Positions 6,955 to 9,503 of a stretch of 9,503 nucleotides of DNA are shown in pieces. Origin of the DNA: GWC2-37-13 sp964564535 (lineage in GTDB: Bacteria > Patescibacteriota > Microgenomatia > UBA1406 > GWC2-37-13); NCBI GenBank assembly GCA_964564535.1, contig CAZMBH010000036.1, positions 1 to 9,503 of the forward strand, in the 5' to 3' direction. Numbering within the stretch: position 1 is the stretch's first letter; each line of letters starts with the position of its first letter. A model generated the notes under the pieces. That model was not told where the DNA came from. It searched no databases and saw only the letters and a program-made list of their open reading frames with translations. A program made the position numbers and the translations under genes.

Positions 6955-8634
6955 AAACCCTCCTTTCTTTATTCCATTTTTATAAAGTAACAATCCAAGA
7001 ATTGATGGTAACAACAACGCCTGTTTTTCATACTTCTTGTTCATTTTAAAAACTAAGAAACACGTATTTTCTTGCCCTATAGCCAAAAGCAAGGATATGC
7101 AGTTCCTAACAACAGCGTCTATAGCTCTCAAAGAAAGCCTTTGCACCTCATTGCCTTCATCCAACAACAAGCTAAGCGCATCATTGATTGAAAACCCATG
7201 AACCCGCTCAGCATATGTTCCCTGTCGTATCCATGCGGTATTCAAACACCAGACAACTTCAGCCGGAAATGGAACTAAGCACTCTTTCCAAACAGGCGTC
7301 TTGTCTTCAAATTGCCTGATATTGATATTGGGGATATTGCGGCATCCTGCTTGCCATTGTTCGGCTGACTTAATTGTATGGTTGGCGGTATAGCGTTTGC
7401 TGACCAAAATCTTCGTTCTTGCATCTCCGGGTCTTTTAGTAAGAACAAATATTCGTACTTCATTCTCAGATGCTCCGGTAGAAATTCCTCTAAGTGTCAG
7501 TGTTGCTCTAGAAGCAACGGCAGAAAATGTTGCTCCATCAGGGTCAGTAGCAGCTTCTTCAAAACCACCCATTAGACTGGCAAGCTCTGGTTCTGTTTCA
7601 GGTTTTTGTGTGGGATATGCAAAGAGAATCGTTGCATTGTCAACCTTCTTTGTTAAATCAATCCATGTTTTCCTCTTGCGCGTTTCGTCTGAAAGCCATT
7701 CAAGTGCCCCTTTCATCTCCTGCCGAACACTTGCGCCGATCGGAAACGAAAAAGCATCCACCATCTTATATCTCTTTTGACAGGGTGATTCGCTACTCAT
7801 TGCGCGTAAAATTACATTCCCTAGTATTGACATCCGAACAGGAGGAAGTTTTTCTTCCCATCCATCGGAGATTCCATTAAAAGCGTCTTTGCCTGCAGTT
7901 CCCCTTGTTCTGTTTTCACTGCTAAAATACATCATTCTGTCATTCATCCATCTTTGAACAACAGGATGATTCGCAGGGTAGCTTGCACCGATCGCTACCC
8001 AATCATTAATCTCAAAAACAAGCTGAAATTTCTTGCTGGTATTTCCGATTTGAAAGAGCATATCAAGGATGCTTGAGTTAATGTTTTGATTAATTTTTTG
8101 TATCAGTTGGTCATTCAATTGCTGATAAAACGTCTCAGCATTAATTTGTTTTGCTCTTTGAAGCAGTTCACTGATTGAAGAATATTCAGCAGGTATAGTG
8201 CCAAGATACTCCTCAATTTCAGATGTTGCTCGTGTCAGACAGCGGTTAACGTTTGATAGGGCAGTACTATCCCAATTACTTACGCAATTCTCTATCACTT
8301 TATCTAAATCATCAGAAGCTAAAGGAATTCCCTTTCTTAAATCCTTCTTGCATTGAGTTACTTTATTAGCTGTCTCATCATTCTGCGTTTTATAAAGTGA
8401 CGGCACATTAAAAGCAGTGAATGAGCAGCCTAACGCTTTTTCCCATTTTCTGATTATGGTAATATCAAAATCAGGTGCAAGGAATGTTGTATCTTCAATA
8501 TCTCCACGTTCGTTGATATAAACGAAACAGGTCATGCCACTTCTGGGACATTTTTTGAAATTTGGATGCCAGTCTGTAAACTCAACCCCTGAGGTCAAAA
8601 GGCTGCGCGCAAGGTCTCTTAGTTCATTTAACAT
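6589..8634 (-). CDS. cas8c: Cascade large subunit Cas8c (Csd1-like, divergent)
   Basis: This is the large subunit expected to recognise the PAM and hold the unwound non-target strand. The 681-aa protein is identified by its place between cas5 and cas7 and by Csd1-like features. These include a mid-protein segment EVRIFVLTKRPGDARTKILV (about residues 392-411) and a helical C-terminal region from about 560, beginning AYLVGRLLSLVDDL and ending MLLGYLAR, comparable to the LGxLLAV and LGYYxQ ends of Csd1. The N terminus, with CPRSGMTC, is unlike common Csd1 proteins, so this is a divergent member. The ATG at 8634 is chosen because GGGAGG lies 7 nt upstream; it overlaps the cas5 end by 11 nt. An in-frame ATG at 8649 would add five residues and put the ribosome site inside the gene. 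It has an internal start for Cas11c. Confidence 0.9.
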   Translation of the reverse strand: MLNELRDLARSLLTSGVEFTDWHPNFKKCPRSGMTCFVYINERGDIEDTTFLAPDFDITIIRKWEKALGCSFTAFNVPSLYKTQNDETANKVTQCKKDLRKGIPLASDDLDKVIENCVSNWDSTALSNVNRCLTRATSEIEEYLGTIPAEYSSISELLQRAKQINAETFYQQLNDQLIQKINQNINSSILDMLFQIGNTSKKFQLVFEINDWVAIGASYPANHPVVQRWMNDRMMYFSSENRTRGTAGKDAFNGISDGWEEKLPPVRMSILGNVILRAMSSESPCQKRYKMVDAFSFPIGASVRQEMKGALEWLSDETRKRKTWIDLTKKVDNATILFAYPTQKPETEPELASLMGGFEEAATDPDGATFSAVASRATLTLRGISTGASENEVRIFVLTKRPGDARTKILVSKRYTANHTIKSAEQWQAGCRNIPNINIRQFEDKTPVWKECLVPFPAEVVWCLNTAWIRQGTYAERVHGFSINDALSLLLDEGNEVQRLSLRAIDAVVRNCISLLLAIGQENTCFLVFKMNKKYEKQALLLPSILGLLLYKNGIKKGGFMNSSAYLVGRLLSLVDDLHLKYCQQVRKGSIPPQLAGNALMSTALETPERALSMLSQRIPPYQAWAKTLSGDEKDVGLIKYFLKQIGEISNQLKEVGISTTCSDTDKAQMLLGYLARSENN
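6959..6966 (-). promoter_or_regulatory. internal ribosome binding site for Cas11c
   Basis: AAAGGAGG on the minus strand lies within the cas8c coding sequence, 4 nt before the in-frame ATG at 6954. It is as strong as the sites before cas5, cas7 and cas8c themselves. Confidence 0.85.
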
Positions 8635-9259
8635 ATTCGAGCCTCCCATCCTTTATTTCAACATCTTGCTTAAATACCGGTTTCTTATCACCGGATGGTT
8701 CAAACACGCTAAATAAGAAGCTTGGAAGTATCACATTAATGCTTTTATCCACTTCCGTCTGATCGCGAAAATTACCGAAATAATCTGGAGCAAATTCACG
8801 CCATCCTAAAAATGGAATATCATGACATTGCCCTTGCTTTAAACGGCGATTAAATATTTCCTGACAGGCGTGGCGGTCATTAAAACCCTTGTTCTTTTGG
8901 TGCAGTGCCTTTTCTGATAACGGACGATTATGTTCGGATGTTTTGATTTCTGCATATAAACGATAACAAACATTTATAAGAACTGTAGCCAAAAGTTGAT
9001 AGCTGCCATTTGGCATTATCGAGGTTTTACGTAAAGGACCACCATAATTTGTCACGTAGTTGTGATAAACAATCGGTGAGCAAATCTCCACCATCGTCGG
9101 CACTATCTCAACGGTTTCAAGGCGAACTATAGATTCAAATATGCCTTTTGCCGCCGACCATGTAGGCACCGGATAACTGACAGGTGCATCGCCTGTATCC
9201 GGTCTAGTCCACATTGCAGTTGAGCCAGAAATTTCTAATTCAATTGTATATGGTTTCAT
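8624..9259 (-). CDS. cas5c: Cas5 of type I-C (Cas5c/Cas5d-like), atypical catalytic positions
   Basis: In I-C systems Cas5 replaces Cas6: it cuts the pre-crRNA repeat and stays on the 5' handle. The 211-aa product has the family's N-terminal strand and the block VSYPVPTWSAAKGIFESI (27-44), and the C-terminal block IFNRRLKQGQCHDIPFLGWREF (135-156), both typical of Cas5d. However, the position matching the Bacillus halodurans catalytic Tyr46 is Val45. The Lys116-His117 pair aligns without gaps to Ala131-Cys132, with Arg129-His130 two residues earlier. The protein is slightly shorter than usual (about 220-240 aa). The start is well supported by AAAGGAGG 8 nt upstream. It is the first intact gene of the operon, and its end overlaps the cas8c start. 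Confidence 0.92.
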   Translation of the reverse strand: MKPYTIELEISGSTAMWTRPDTGDAPVSYPVPTWSAAKGIFESIVRLETVEIVPTMVEICSPIVYHNYVTNYGGPLRKTSIMPNGSYQLLATVLINVCYRLYAEIKTSEHNRPLSEKALHQKNKGFNDRHACQEIFNRRLKQGQCHDIPFLGWREFAPDYFGNFRDQTEVDKSINVILPSFLFSVFEPSGDKKPVFKQDVEIKDGRLEYVK

Positions 9260-9329
9260 AGATTATTCCTCCTTTCAATAGTTATAGATTTGATTGTAAA
9301 GAGTTTTGGAAAGTAAAAGCCAGATATTC

Positions 9330-9359
9330 ATTATAATACTTTTCGATTTGATTTTTGAA
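9330..9359 (-). promoter_or_regulatory. candidate cas operon promoter
   Basis: A TATAAT box (9335-9330, minus strand) lies about 70 nt before the cas5 start codon. The sequence 17-18 nt further upstream (TTCAAA at 9359-9354) is a poor -35. No other promoter-like pair is evident between 9260 and 9503. If the upstream cas3-like fragment is dead, the operon needs a promoter here or must use one beyond the window. Confidence 0.3.
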
Positions 9360-9381
9360 ATTGATAAAATACAAAATCATA

Positions 9382-9503
9382 CTAGTAAATACTCCAAATA
9401 ATCTTGTCACAGCCAAAATAACCGCCATTGAATTTGTCAGCGAATTCCTTTGACAAATTGGCTGTGTCACATAAATGGTCTTTAAGTAATTGCCACTTAT
9501 CTG
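9382..9503 (-). pseudogene. truncated N-terminal remnant of a second cas3 (HD domain start)
   Basis: Reading leftward from 9501, an open frame of 39 codons enters from beyond the window and ends at TAG (9384-9382). Its peptide begins DKWQLLKDHLCDTANLSKEF and continues with ADKFNGGYFG. This matches the usual start of type I Cas3 HD domains: W-x-x-L-x-x-H-L, then A-x-L-x-x-x-F-A. The first metal-binding His would be in KDHL. The frame stops before any HDLGK motif. The following 100 nt in another frame read NQIEKYYNEY, which faintly recalls a decayed H-D-I-G-K-Y-S-x-E-F. In usual I-C loci cas3 occupies exactly this place before cas5, so this looks like a decayed original cas3. The true start is outside the window and the identification rests on a short peptide. 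Confidence 0.65.
9408..9466. repeat. nested inverted repeat in the cas3-like remnant
   Basis: Outer arms CACAGCCA (9408-9415) and TGGCTGTG (9459-9466) flank inner arms ATTTGTCA (9432-9439) and TGACAAAT (9451-9458), giving a possible hairpin with a 16-nt one-sided bulge. It lies inside the cas3-like frame. It may be chance or a scar of the rearrangement that broke the gene. Confidence 0.4.

Noticed and set aside
9408..9466. Nested inverted repeat as an insertion-sequence end or operator
   Set aside because: It lies inside a frame that translates to a Cas3-like peptide, and no transposase or target duplication is seen; kept only as a low-confidence repeat.
9282..9470. 62-codon frame upstream of cas5 starting with GTG
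   Set aside because: It overlaps the cas3-like remnant in another frame, has no clear ribosome site, and its peptide resembles no family I know. Its second half may be decayed cas3 sequence.

Overview
The window holds an almost complete subtype I-C-like CRISPR-Cas locus, entirely on the minus strand. Read in the direction of transcription (right to left) the order is: a cas3-like N-terminal remnant, cas5, cas8c (with an internal cas11c start), cas7, cas3, a four-helix-bundle gene, cas4, cas1, cas2, leader, CRISPR array. The host is a bacterium. Strong GGAGG ribosome sites precede cas5, cas8c, cas7 and cas2, which argues against typical Bacteroidetes. Four-helix-bundle 'suffix' proteins like the one here are scattered among anaerobic or gut-associated phyla. 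I cannot name the organism from the sequence.

Layout: 1-713 is an array of 11 identical 32-nt repeats with 10 complete spacers of 33-35 nt, and it runs off the left edge. 714-882 is an AT-rich leader with candidate promoters and a duplicated 9-bp motif. 883-2838 is the adaptation module (cas2, cas1, cas4). 2846-3418 encodes a 190-aa four-helix-bundle protein, not a standard Cas protein, inserted tightly between cas3 and cas4. 3435-9259 is the interference module (cas3, cas7, cas8c, cas5). 9260-9503 is the cas5 upstream region, which contains a translated remnant resembling the start of a Cas3 HD domain.

How it would work: Cas5, Cas7, Cas8c and an internally translated Cas11c would form the Cascade complex on crRNAs cut from the array, and Cas3 (HD nuclease plus helicase) would degrade the target. 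Cas4, Cas1 and Cas2 would select, trim and integrate spacers at the leader end next to cas2. Genes overlap or lie 1-16 nt apart, so they probably form one translationally coupled operon. No terminator is evident before the array.

Unusual points: (1) the four-helix-bundle gene inside the operon; (2) cas3 sits after cas7 rather than first, while a cas3-like fragment remains at the usual first position; (3) Cas5 lacks the residues matching the catalytic Tyr and Lys-His of the well-studied Cas5d, although no Cas6 is present in the window; (4) a sharp drop in GC content between cas3 and the four-helix-bundle/adaptation block suggests a modular origin; (5) a strong internal ribosome site predicts Cas11c.
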